A stretch of 64,000 bases of DNA, taken from contig NC_054882.1 in NCBI RefSeq assembly GCF_018320785.1, forward strand, positions 23,874,719-23,938,718, written 5' to 3'. This document shows positions 1-11,800 of this stretch, piece after piece (positions within the stretch are counted from its first letter, which is position 1; each line of letters starts with the position of its first letter). Both the position numbers and the translations under genes were made by a program. The notes beneath the pieces were generated by a model. That model had not been told where the DNA came from. It searched no databases and saw nothing but the letters and a program-made list of their open reading frames with translations. This stretch comes from Cheilinus undulatus (Eukaryota; Chordata; Actinopteri; Labriformes; Labridae).

Positions 1-1126
1 CAGGGGGGACAGGACCATTGGCTTTGATGGTATTGAAGAAATGTTTTTGACTCAGTGCTGACATGGCAGTGACGCTGCTGTTTCTCTTTTACATTGCTCA
101 GTCCTTACAGCTGTGTTTGCATTGCTGATTTATTGTACAGAGGAGACAGTAAAGTAGAGACACATCCTGAGGGTACTAAACAAGAATTATTATGCTGTGA
201 TGCACCAAGTCTTTCATTATGAATTATTTAAGTACAAGCACTTTGCTTCTTCAATTATCCGTGAGTCACAGTGAAAAAGCTTTTTGAATATCAGGCCATG
301 TCTTTAAATATTGTAAAGTACAAATAAAGATCAGTCCTGGATGTTTGCCACAGCTTTCCTCAGCAGCATTGTCTCAGGTTCAGCCATTTTCACTCCTCAG
401 GAAATGGTGTATATATTGTATTCTTTCATGTGTACAACAAGGCCTCAGACAAGTAAAATGGTCTGGATTCATTTAACAGAATTAAGAGAATGTGTGCATA
501 ATCATAGTTAGTATTACTTATATCACAAATAAATATGGCTCCATTGTACTGACAAGAACCTACAAGCTAAAAGGGAAACCTTAGAGTTGTACTGCAAAAT
601 GTGTGACAATTCCTTGGTGTCTCTTCAAAGTGTATGTGGGACCCTCCCACTGTTTGTAACCCCCCAAAATCACCAGTGCAGTCTGGAGCTGTTTTCCACC
701 TTCTCTTTTAAGAAATAAAATCACTTCCAACAATCACCACCCACCATCTCATCCCTTAGGCTCTTAATCATTGCCTGGTTGGTTTGCTGCAGCAGCAACT
801 GTGGTATGGTGTTTACAATTTGACCCCCCTCCCCCTCCCCCAGCACACACGCAGACTTACACATACGCACTTTCCCCCGCTTGTTGTGTTCGAGCCAGCG
901 CTGCTCCACAGCATCAGTCTGTGTGCTCCGCGAGCCGGCAGCACCTTGGAAACCTTTCTTCTCCCCTCCTCCCTTCCTCCCTTCTCTGTCATCGCTGCAT
1001 CCTTTTCGACCATTCATGCCTTCCTGGGATGAGTGAGTGAGTTGGTGCTGCCGAAGAGGGAGACAAAGAAGAATAAGGAGACCATAAAGAGAAAGAAAGA
1101 GAACAGGGACGTATTTGATCACCAGC
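1..1126 (+). promoter_or_regulatory. rtn1: 5' flank / presumed RTN1-C promoter and 5' UTR
   Basis: No coding exon is visible here. In vertebrates the RTN1-C start lies inside an intron of the longer RTN1 isoforms. By analogy this stretch is probably intron of a longer transcript whose first exons lie left of the window, and also the RTN1-C promoter and 5' UTR. A pyrimidine-rich, C-rich block at about 820-1000 and a purine-rich leader at 1050-1115 come just before the ATG at 1127. No convincing TATA box was placed. The open frames on both strands at 721-1209 reflect low-complexity composition, not genes. Confidence 0.5.
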
Positions 1127-4100
1127 ATGCAGGCCACTGCAGACGTGAGCAAGAAGGAGAGCTCCTGGAGCAGCTGGAAGGGCCAGGGTACTGATGTGTT
1201 TACTGTCATTTGCTCGTTACTGTGTCTGTGTTATGTGGCCATGAGAGATGGACTGTTATGTCTGCATGTTGGGGAAATAGTGATGTCACTGTATGTGTGC
1301 ATCTTTGAATTGTGTCTGTGAACTATGCATGTGTGTTTTTCTCATCTTCCTCTTTCGGGGAATCAGACAGCGCTGTTTACCTGTACCTCTTTTCACACGG
1401 ACACACCCTGATGACAGACGCTGTGTGCTGCATGTGTCCATTAAAAAACAAAGAGGAGAGGGGGTGACAGACGCCGGTGGGTGTTTTGGAGAATAACCTC
1501 ATACACACAGTGAGCATGTTAATATGGACGCTAGTGTTGTGCTGTAAACTAAGGCGTGCCGTTGTTTTGCCCTCCCCATTTTGCAAGTGTGTAGAGGAGC
1601 ATTTTTAAATGGCGTATGCTCTGTTTTTGTACAGTGATGTAGTCCGAGCATCCGGACAGCACTGACAGACTGTCTCCATAGTAACCAGGGCACACCCATC
1701 ATGATTACATCAGCCCTATCTCCTCGGCTGCCATGGCACCTTGCAGAGACTGGGCTGGAGGAGAGCATCCTCCGTCTGTCTGTTTCCGTAGCATGGAGGG
1801 CTCACACGGGCGGTCGGGGGAGAAAATGGCGCCACTTCCTCCACACTAGCTGTGCTTTATTATCTGACATCTCTTTAGGATCAACTCAGAAAATGCGCTA
1901 CAGTAGTCAACCTATTGTATCCTCAAAAAGACCACAACAACCACTGACCGTAAGAGTTTTGTAAAAAAATAACCCATGATGTCCGACCCCCATCTGTCAT
2001 TATTCAACTGAGTCATTATTGATTTAATATGGCTGAAATGAAAGTCAGTGACCATAATATGATGTTAGACTGGCGGGATCTCCATGAAGGGATCAAATTA
2101 AGCTGAAACAGCCAGAAGAGTAAAGCATGAAACTGATCAAATTTGTCACTGAAGGTAAATATTTGCTATCACATTTACAATGTGAGCATTTTAATTTTAA
2201 GCCATTCTGGTTCACTCACTGTCACCAAGCTACTAATAAAGATTTTTTTTTAGAAATAATAATAAAGATGACTATCCAAATCTGGATCACAAGTACTTAC
2301 AGAATTCAAGATGACACACAACCACCAACAGGTTATTTGAAATGTAATATTTAGATCAAAAGTCACAACTAGAATACTGTGTACACTTCTGGCCCCCTAA
2401 ATAAATCTACATTCTTAAATATCTGACATTTTTCGTGATATCCTTTAGATAAGTATATGACTAGCCACTGAAAAGTCTGATCAGATATATTCTCTTAGAA
2501 ATTGTCAAAACATGATGGGTGCCATTTTTGGCACAACAGAAAACTAATACAATTTCCTGTGCTGTGATTGCAGCGTTTGATTGTTACAGACTATTAAACT
2601 CTTATGTTGCCCCGAAAAAGAGTAGTAGCTCAGATAACTTGGCCTAACACTGTTAACTCTCTACTGGGGATTTTTAAGCATCAAATAAGGTAAATTTTGT
2701 AGATACATCAACTTTAGAAAACGATCAACTTGTGTTAATAGCTGAATCTTTTCAATGTTCCAGTCTAAGTCTGAGTCTAAAGTCCTGAATCTTGGCTGCT
2801 GGCAGCACAAGTCTTCACATTTGCTCACTTTGGCTGACGGCTTGTTTGAGGCCACAAGGATGTCTTCAGTGATTTAATGAGGTCAAGGCTAAACTAGTTT
2901 CACTACAGCAGAGGGGGAGAGAGAATCATATTATTGTCACTCATTTTAACCATTTGCTCAGGTTTTTGCCTGCTGTATGCATTGAATATCAAAGGAAACA
3001 GTCATACCAATCAACCTATCTGGAAAGGCTGTGACTGTACTTCCTGCCATCAGATTCAACATCCTGCTGGCCCTATATTGCAATCTCACCCATGCTTTCA
3101 GTTTTGTCAGCTGTTTAAAATGAACCACGATTTCCTTATTTCATGCATGCCTTAATATACAGTACATGCCAGATTAAAGTTGCAGTGATTTGCAGACTTG
3201 TTGGGATATTTAAATTGATCACAAATCAGATTTAGATTTAAAAAAAATAATAGAGTCTGCATCGTGCATCTACCAGTTTATATTCTACAAGCCTTTTAAA
3301 AACAGTCATTATTGTCTGAATACAGACTTAAAAGCTAACAGACTGTGTGTTCAACCTGCCATTGTCCTTTTGTGCTCCACAATAATGGGTGAGGCTGTCT
3401 TCATATGTCGGGGTGTGGAGGAGACACATTATGTGTCGCTGATTCCCCAGTTTCAGAGCAAATGAATGTCTCTGTTCCCAAAGGAATGCTCTTTCCCCTC
3501 CCTCTCTCTCTCGGCCCCTCCCTTCCTCCCTCTCTCCATCTCTCAGTGAGTGGTGGGGATAAAATGGAGCATGGTAACTATGGTAACTGCATCAGGCAGG
3601 TGCTCAGCAGATCCTTTCTTCTGAAGCATTTTAACAGAGCAGTGGAGTATAGATTTTACTGCCGTGCCATGTTTCAGTGGTTGTGTTTTATGGTTTGCTG
3701 CTGATTTCATGTGATGCAGTCTTTACACATTAAAGGGCTGTGGTTTCGTTTTTGGTTTGATGGCCTGTCTTTTATTTTAGTCGCTGCTAGGCAGTCTTTG
3801 TCACGTGTCAGCAAGGCTGTGCTTAAAAGCTTGAGCATGAAAGAGCTCACAGAGAGTGCGTTTGTACGTGTGTTTTAGTGTGTGTGTGTGTGTGTGTGTG
3901 TTGGATTGCAATGTGATTCTTTGGCAACCGCACCCCATAGACAGCCCCCTCCGTCCCTCCGTCCCCCTGCGCAGGCAGATGCTGATTTGCTGGTGTGGCT
4001 GTAGCCCCTCCCCTCCTGTGCAGGGGGGGAGTCCCCCTTCAGTGTTCTCCTTTTGTCCGTGGATAAAGCAGCTGCCTCTTTCCCTGTTCAGCCATGGGAG

Positions 4101-7100
4101 CCGCAGGTCAGTACACGCTTCTACTGCACTAGCTAAAGCTTTTCAGTCTGCCTGCAGCTTGTGCAGCGCATCACAAAACACAGTCGCTGTCGCTGGTCAA
4201 CACCTGTCTGTAGCAGAACTGTCTGTTTAAGTGTCTGTGTGCTGTTACAGCTGCTGTATGTGCTACCTGTGCTTGACTGTGTGTGTGTGAGAGAGAGCAT
4301 CTTCATTAAAGCAGAAGCAGCCACATGGACAGTCTGTCATCAGTGGAAGCAGAAATGGCTTCTGAGGGGAGTGGTGCACGTGCTGCAGCGAGGACACATG
4401 GATCCTGGTCCCATTGTTCTAAATGAGTAGTGTCTTTGACAGTTGGGAGGAGCAGCAGGCACATAGGTACTGTGAGTGAACGTAAGTTATTGATAAGAGA
4501 AGTAAAGATTAAAGATGTGCTAATCTTAAGTATAGGGAACGTGTGTGAGAGGGAAGCAGAGCTTCACTTTATCACAAAGACTGTCCTTTGGCCACTAAGG
4601 TTCAGCCTGCCTTTTTGGCATCCACAGATGCCTTTTAGTGGAGAGTAAAGATGGCCGTCATCACTATGCTGCTCACAGCTCCTCGGCTAAAATTAGAGCA
4701 TGCAGGCTGGCGGACAGCTCAGAGAAGAAGAGTAAAACACCCAAGAGACCACAGCCACAATTCCCTTTTCTTCACAGGCACAAAACTTTACATTAAATTG
4801 CCGTTCTTCTTCAATCCCTGCATGGCATCAAGGATTTCCATGTGCCGGTACCACCACTTGAACCTTGCCTGTACTTTCTAGACTCACAGTGGTGGTGGGG
4901 GAAGCAGAGGTGAAACAAGCAGCCGACAGTTCTCATGGAAACAGGCCTGTGTTTCCAGCCGACACAGCCCACTGCCAGAGGAAGACCTCTGAAGCTGTAA
5001 TGGTAGACTGGGCTAATCCTCAGTTATCACTCCTCTCTCATCTTTGCTACTGGCTTTGAATTACAGGCCCTAGCACACAAAGAAGTGAGAAAGAATAAGA
5101 CTAGAAGGAATGATGTACAAGATCTTTAAAGCATGTGGATCTTTATATTATGCAACAGTGTGCCCCAAAGTGACACGCTGTTTCACTGCATTGAAGGATG
5201 GTCATCCTTGTCTGACCACAGAGCTGCCTTTGTGGTCATGTCACATTGAATCGTTATCTTCAAACGGCTGATAGTGCATCTAATCCTGCTACTGCCTTCA
5301 CCAAACTATGGGTCAATCATTAATTCTGCTCTGTTAGCAGCTAGTAAGTTTTCCTGCAGTGTGAAACAGCCCTCTCCCTCTGTTTTTAAGAATGCATGTG
5401 CACGTATGAGATCAGACCAGGTGGCACTTCCTATAAGTACACGTCAGATGTGAATACAAAGTTTGACTGGTCAGAAATGCAGACTGAGACACTCACTCAT
5501 CCAGCAAGAGTCCAGTATAATCTGCTGTAAAGGTTGCTCTATATTAAGGAGAACAGAAACAGAACTCAGACTTCTTCACGCCACCTGCACAGCTCACTCT
5601 AACCTAATGAAAAGCTGGGTTAGAAAGCTGGGTTAAAACGGGATCACGTGACAAGCGGAGCTCTCCCAGGATATTGTGTTGTGAACAGTTTCCAGATATT
5701 TGACCCAAATGTGTGGTGTGTAGAGTGCAGACACCTAATTCTCTCTGAAAAAGAATAAGTCGGTGGACGCAGAGGCCTTTGTGTCACAAAGTGAGAGGTC
5801 AGGTCATGCTGGTTGTGAGTCCTTACCATGTTTGTCCTTCTTCTTTGTCCCTCAGCGATTGACCTGCTCTACTGGAGGAATGTGAAGCAGTCAGGGGCCG
5901 TGTTCAGCAGCGTGCTACTGCTCCTCTTCTCCCTGACCCAGTTCAGCGTGGTCAGTGTTGGAGCCTACTTAGCCCTGGCAGCTCTCTCCGCCACCATCAG
6001 CTTCAGGATCTACAAGTCTGTATTACAGGCCGTGCAGAAGACCGATGAGGGGCATCCTTTCAAGTGAGATAAATGGATGGAAAGATGGATATTGGATGGT
6101 CTCATTTATGGGTATTGTGCATTTACTTGCCAAATGTCTTTTCTGTGTCATCAGAGCCTACCTTGAGATGGAGATTGCTCTATCCCAAGACCAGATTAGT
6201 AAATATGCCGACAAAATCCTGCTGTATTCCAACACCTGTATGAAGGAGCTACGCAGGCTGTTCCTTGTACAAGACCTGGTTGACTCTCTGAAGGTTCGTC
6301 TCAACCTGTTTGTATTTAAGCATCTCATAAAAGAGGTTTTAACGTCTGCCACTAGTTCAAAGGCTTGTGCTACTAGTATGGGAAATTATGAGAGAAAGAA
6401 GTTACATAGATTTATCTATGTGTTTTTCAGTTTGCAGTTTTGATGTGGCTGCTGACCTATGTGGGCGCTCTCTTCAACGGCCTGACACTGCTCATCCTAG
6501 GTGAGGCTGACTCACTCAAGCACTTTATCCTTTTGTGCATCAGAGGTTCAAATCTGTATCACAAATATGCATGATAAATGGGAGGTACAACATGTCTTAA
6601 TACATACACTATCACCAAATTCTTTTATAGGTTATGCTCACCTCACTGTAGAACCTGCAGCTTCTATTTACTTTTCCAGTTTACTTTAGATAAGTGTTGG
6701 GGGCCTGCTGACACACGTGTTTCTGTTTGAGCTTATTTCCACTGCACAGTAGCTCAGAATATCTAACACTGACTCTCTGCCTCCACAGCTGTGATCTCCA
6801 TGTTCACAATGCCTGTGGTTTATGAGAAACATCAGGTAGGCTTCTGACCTTCTCATGGCATGCCTACATTAGGATACTTAGTTCACTCTATTGAAATGTA
6901 TTGTTTCTGTTTTCAGGCGCAGATTGATCAATATGTGGGGCTAATACGGACCCAAGTCAACTCTGTGGTGGGGAAGTGAGTGACTGACATTCAGATTTTC
7001 TTCTTCAAAATCTCAGGAGGAAATCAAGTCATTCCTAAATCTACTGAAAAGCTTTTTTTATCTGAAGCAAATAAAGAGGAGCACCTCTTATCTCAATGGC

Positions 7101-7527
7101 TAATAGAAAAGGCACAGTTCTGCTTGTTGAGGCTGTTTAAAATAAACATAAAGGGCTAAAGTTTCTCAAAGTAGTTGGTTGATGTCTGGTTTAGCATTGA
7201 AAGAAAACAGTAAAAGCTTTTTTTTCCACAAGTGACTAGTTTCCATTCATCAGCTGTGCTGAAGTAGAAAACTGAAGGAATGTTATTACACTACTAAAAC
7301 TTTTGCCTGCTTTTTTCATACAAGCTACCATCAACTTTCCAATTTTAGTCAAGTATGATGTGCTGTGTGGACTGCCATAAAAAGAGAGAGCAGAAACAAA
7401 GCAGGAAGTTAGAGTAAGCGCTCCTTAATCTACAATAAGTATCTGGTCGGGTATGTGGGATTAAAGCGTGTTTTCTTTGTTCAGGATCCAAGCGAAGATC
7501 CCCGGGTCCAAGAGGAAGGAGGAGTAA
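1127..7527 (+). CDS. rtn1: Reticulon 1, short RTN1-C-type isoform (7 coding exons, 208 aa)
   Basis: An endoplasmic-reticulum protein that shapes tubules; RTN1-C is mainly neuronal and neuroendocrine in vertebrates. Coding exons: 1127-1187, 5856-6063, 6155-6293, 6431-6500, 6789-6835, 6917-6975, 7485-7527. All junctions are GT/AG and in phase. The total, 627 nt, gives 208 aa, the length of mammalian RTN1-C. The start was chosen because the first exon encodes [14 protein letters not shown], like the RTN1-C-specific N-terminus. Residues 21-208 are the reticulon homology domain: [17 protein letters not shown], a first hydrophobic hairpin, a hydrophilic loop (about residues 85-135), a second hairpin ([18 protein letters not shown]), then [17 protein letters not shown]. 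The C-terminus KRKEE has lysines at -3 and -5, a KxKxx-type ER retrieval signal. The sequence is closer to RTN1 than to RTN2, RTN3 or RTN4. Fish have two rtn1 copies and I cannot tell which this is. Confidence 0.96.
1672..1685 (+). promoter_or_regulatory. X-box-like RFX motif, GTCTCCATAGTAAC
   Basis: Two imperfectly inverted half-sites, GTCTCC and AGTAAC, are separated by AT, resembling the RFX X-box GTTGCCATGGCAAC. It lies about 0.55 kb downstream of the RTN1-C start codon, within intron 1. Seen by eye only; such motifs also occur by chance. Confidence 0.35.
3574..3587 (+). promoter_or_regulatory. X-box-like RFX motif within a tandem ATGGTAACT repeat
   Basis: GTAACT-AT-GGTAAC fits the X-box half-site pattern. 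It arises from two tandem copies of a 9-bp unit (ATGGTAACT). It lies just downstream of a pyrimidine-rich tract in rtn1 intron 1. Confidence 0.35.
3878..3901. repeat. (TG)n microsatellite
   Basis: About 12 uninterrupted TG dinucleotides in rtn1 intron 1. This is a simple repeat, likely length-variable. Confidence 0.95.
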
Positions 7528-8340
7528 GAACTGTCTGTCTCACCGTGAAGCGGACAGTCCAGTCCAGCTCAGAGTCAGGCAGCGTGGTCACTGTTGAAGA
7601 GCCTGGTCGTCATCTGTGGGGCGTAGTGCTATGTCATCTTGGTGTTCTCTAAAAGCATCCACTGGAGAAGCCGTCACCCTGTCAATAGCAGTCTAAACAC
7701 TAACACACTGTCACACGTTCATAATCCTGTTTCTAGGTAGAGAAGAACACAACTCAAAAAACAAAAAGAAACAGACTTTTTTGTGTTGCTTATTATAAAG
7801 TGCATGAAGTCGAGCCTTGGGTAAATGATATTTGATATCTTTTGTGCAGTTTTTAAACCACGCTATACTTTTGCTTTGCAGTGCTTACCACAAACTGTAC
7901 GGTTTGGCACAAAAAGCTAAATGCCCTCAGACTGCTCTGCTGCCAATGTTAAATACTGCTTCATGTTTCTGAGTTAGCAGACAGGGCTTCTCTCAGTATA
8001 TGTCAATATATATAAATATCAAAAACAATTTCCTTTGGTGTTTCCAAGCACAAAATAATTTAACAATATGCGTCTTAGATGTGGTAATTGTAGGGTTTTT
8101 GCTTTTGTATAACCTTAAGGATCAATACACACGCTCATGTTTTAGGTACTGTTGTACAACTACTATGAAGACAAGGAGTATCTGGTGATATTTAGCTTGT
8201 TTGAATAACTGTCCAACTTTGTACTATGTTCAACTATACTCTGTAGTTCTTTAGACCCTGGACTCTTTAACTATTTGCACTCTCACTATGTATTTAATTA
8301 CAAGAATAAGAAAAATAAATGTACCTTGATGTATAACATC
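7528..8340 (+). other. rtn1: rtn1 3' UTR with AATAAA poly(A) signal at 8314-8319
   Basis: Non-coding sequence follows the TAA at 7525-7527 and is AT-rich. The first clear AATAAA on this strand lies at 8314-8319. It faces the 3' end of tdrd9, so the two genes converge with only a few hundred bases between their presumed cleavage sites. The true cleavage site was not determined. Confidence 0.6.
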
Positions 8341-8599
8341 TCCCCAGCTACTTTACTGATGACTTCACACTCATAAGACATTGCTGAAAGAGCTTGTGTG
8401 ACACAGCGGCTAAGTCTGAGGTGATAACACTTTGGATGGAAGACCTGGAATGATGAGCTATAAATAAGAGCCCTGGCAGACACGCCTCTCGTAGTAGGAA
8501 CTGTGTGAGTGTAGAGGCTATTTTAACTCAACTTCTGGGTCACAATGAGACCATGTTTGAATGAAGACTGATTGACAAGCCTCATCTGTTGCAAACAAC

Positions 8600-8849
8600 T
8601 ATTTTTAATGGCCCACTGCTCAAGTGCTGCAGCAACTGATTTGAACAGGAAATAACAACTCTAGTGACTGTTGAAAATAATTTTTAAAAAAGGATTTAGG
8701 GGCACTCCTCAAAGCATCAGCTTTGTCTCGACTAAAACTTTATCCCTTTGAATAAAATAAAATTAAAATCTTACCAAAATTCTTACAGTAAAATAACACT
8801 GTCAGTATTTTAAACTAAACAAAAGTTCAAAAACAACTAATGATTTTCT
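8600..8849 (-). other. tdrd9: tdrd9 3' UTR (short; candidate ATTAAA at 8604-8609)
   Basis: Sequence 3' of the tdrd9 stop codon on the minus strand. No AATAAA is seen on this strand here. The nearest variant signal is ATTAAA, the complement of tttaat at 8604-8609. The UTR end is therefore an inference. Confidence 0.4.
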
Positions 8850-11800
8850 TTAGCTGCTAAGAAGGATGACAGGGTGCAGCTGGAAAAGAACACCTCTTGT
8901 CTTTGCACTGCCAGGCTCAACATTGTCCATCTTCAGAGCAGGATCCACCTGCACACAAACATTGTAGAGATACTGGGATTCTGTGTATATGCAGAGTCTT
9001 AAAAGTGTTAATAGATGACAATATTTTCTTAAACATTGCAGATGTTTTCATGTTTTATATTTGTCAAAACAAGTTTTGTAGGCTAGTTTTTCTGCCTTTA
9101 CATTCAGTTTTAAGTACAAGTGTAATTCTGATGGAGCACCACCAGATCCAAAGTCAGTCTGCACATGTTCAGGCCCACTAAGCTATCAGTGCATCCTCAG
9201 AATTCTGCGACATCCCTTGCTAATAAGTTAACTATGCTATCAAGTGATGTCTGTTAATGTTAGCACTGTTAGCCTTTAAAAAAGCTTTATTTGCCTACAA
9301 TAACAAAAAACCTCTTTGCATTTTCTTAACTAAGTTGTAAAATCGGATTACTTGCACAAAACATGCACACACGTGTCACAATGTATAGAGTCTTAAAATA
9401 TATCAAGAGGGTCTTGAAAAAGTTTTTTAAATGTATTAAATTTGATGCTAGATTTTCTGTATGATACCTGAAGATTATGCACATAAACACTACAAAATAC
9501 AACACGAAGGAGCCCTATTAGGTACATACCTGATTCCATTTCCCCATTTTCTCATAATACATTTGGGTGACAGCTTCCCTTGGAGGTGACTTGGTGAAAA
9601 GCCTTCATGACACAATAAATACAAAGTCAGTATTTTCTCCCAGAATGCTTTAAATATTTAGACCTCTTGTCTGTGAATCTATGTATCTGACCTGATCAGG
9701 CGGTCTCTGCAGTCCTCCTGCAGCTGGGCGACCCTGTCGGGTCCCAGATGTTTAGTGCCAGAAGACCCTCCACATACCAGGCGGTTCACAGCCACTCGCA
9801 GGGCATTTATCTGAAAAGAAGAAAGAAAGAAAAAGAAAAGACAATTCAGGAATTATCAATAACATGAGACAGAATGCTTGATTATATAAGACTGGCATGA
9901 GAGCACTGCAGTAACTAATGCAGGGTTGTAGATCACTTGCATAGCAGAGCATCACAGTATCATAGTAGCTGTGGATATTTGGACTGACTTGAAAATTAGA
10001 AAGAGGTAAAAGGTTGAAAATAACAGTTAAAAAGAAGTAAATCACTTGGTAAAAGCTGCTGCATATAATAAGAAAGGATTTCAAAGCTACGTGACTGCCA
10101 ACTCCACCTCTGTCCCTACCTCAGTGATGTCTTCAACGTCAAACTTGAAGTCAAAGGCGAGCTCGATGTCATGCTCAGGTAGGATGGCCTCCTGTGTTTG
10201 ACCGTTCCAGCCCAAGCCACATAGTGCACCAGTGTAGCGAGTCCTCTCTTCATCAGTGCTACAACAAAAAGGGGGGGAGAAAGAGTTTAACATTTCATCT
10301 GAATTATTCTGCCTTTAAGGCGTGCATTTTAAAGTCTGGGTGTCTCACTGACCGTAACTCCATAATAGGTGTGAAGAGCATGGTGATGAGTGAAGGCAGT
10401 CCAGGGATGTCTGGCATGATGGATGTCTGTCTCAGTAAGATCCGTGTCCCTGCAACCAAAAAATAATGTTTAAACTTTGCAATAAATGAGGAAGAGAAAC
10501 ATAAGCCAAAAATATGCTGTCCTGGAAGACTACTGTAGTCCAGTATTTATGCACGCTATTAACATACCCATACCGGGTCATTAGTCTGTAAGATGCACCT
10601 CTATGCTGACAACCTAGCTGCTAGCTCCTAACTTTTTCTGTTTGGTGCTGAACAGAAAGTCCACCTGCACAATTTATCGCAATGTCAGGCTGTGCAATTA
10701 CATAATCACATAAAAGTGTGCAATTATTTTTGTATTAAGTAGTACTTCAAAGGTTTACAAAAAGACCCGCTGAAAGGGCTTTCAAAGTACAAATTACAAG
10801 AGTGCCTTACAGTAGCTTTATTTATTTATTTATTTTTTAAGTAAAACATTCAATTTTTTTAGAAAATATTTAGTTATTTTAAAAGGGGTACTGTTTTGAA
10901 ATACACAAGTCATAACTATCCTAATTCTTTGCTTTTCTTGATAACCAAGAAAAATAGAGTCATGATACTGTTTATGTATAACAACATGGCCAGGTATAAA
11001 TGCTAACATGCAATATAACCAATCAAGCAGCGCCACTGTGCAACATTTCTTCAATCTGATTGAAACCATGGTGAACTAAATCAATAAAACACTAGAAAAG
11101 CACTCGGAGAGCGCAGACCTTCACCATTAGCCTTACCTCCTAATAGTAAGGAATCCTTTAAAAAATTCCTGGATCCAGATCACTCCCAAAATCTAATCAG
11201 TTCTTCCTTACGCCATTCCTGACATCTCCTGAAAATTTCATCAAAATCCGCCCATAACTTTTTGAGTTATGTTGCTAACAAACTAACAAACCAACCAACC
11301 CTGCAGATCACATAAACTCCTTGGTGGAGGTGAAAATGCACTAACTTGTAAAAATAAAGATCTCTGTATAGCATTAACTCATCAACAAAGGGGGCAGTAG
11401 CGGCATCCAATTGTTTTTGTTAATGGTTGTACACCAGCAGCGTTTTTCTCCAGAGTGAGAGTCAGTTTAACCTAACTGATGTTCCCCTTTGTTTACCCCT
11501 CCATGATTATTTTCAGTCTAGTTTTTGGTAAGCTCGGTGGAGTCACCAACTTTGCCTGTGTTAAAAACAAATGCCTCCGTCACTGCACACCTCCTCTCAT
11601 CCCACACTGTGTGGCAGAGATTTCATTCTTCTCTCTCCAGCCTGTGACTCTGCATTTCTTTGTTTTCTTTTTCTTTATTTCAACATGAATCAACATGATG
11701 TACTGCATCTTTTTCCTACTGTGATGTTTTTTCTACTGTTTACTCAAATTAAAATGAAATCTCAGCGGTACAAACTTGTCCTGCAGCAGAAAAACACAGG

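Larger units (their letters stand above)
1188..5855 (+). other. rtn1: rtn1 intron 1, no coding exon seen
   Basis: This 4.7-kb intron separates the isoform-specific first exon from the reticulon domain exons. It holds two X-box-like (RFX) motifs, a TG microsatellite and a CT-rich pyrimidine tract at about 3496-3545. The open frames in it show no family resemblance and no paired splice sites that keep phase. Confidence 0.7.

Noticed and set aside
721-1209. 162-codon minus-strand frame over the rtn1 leader
   Set aside because: It comes from low-complexity purine/pyrimidine composition. There is no conserved domain, and it lies antisense to the RTN1-C first exon.
6045-6443. 132-codon frame covering rtn1 exon 3
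   Set aside because: It reads through two introns. The conserved reticulon sequence needs the splice sites at 6063, 6155, 6293 and 6431.
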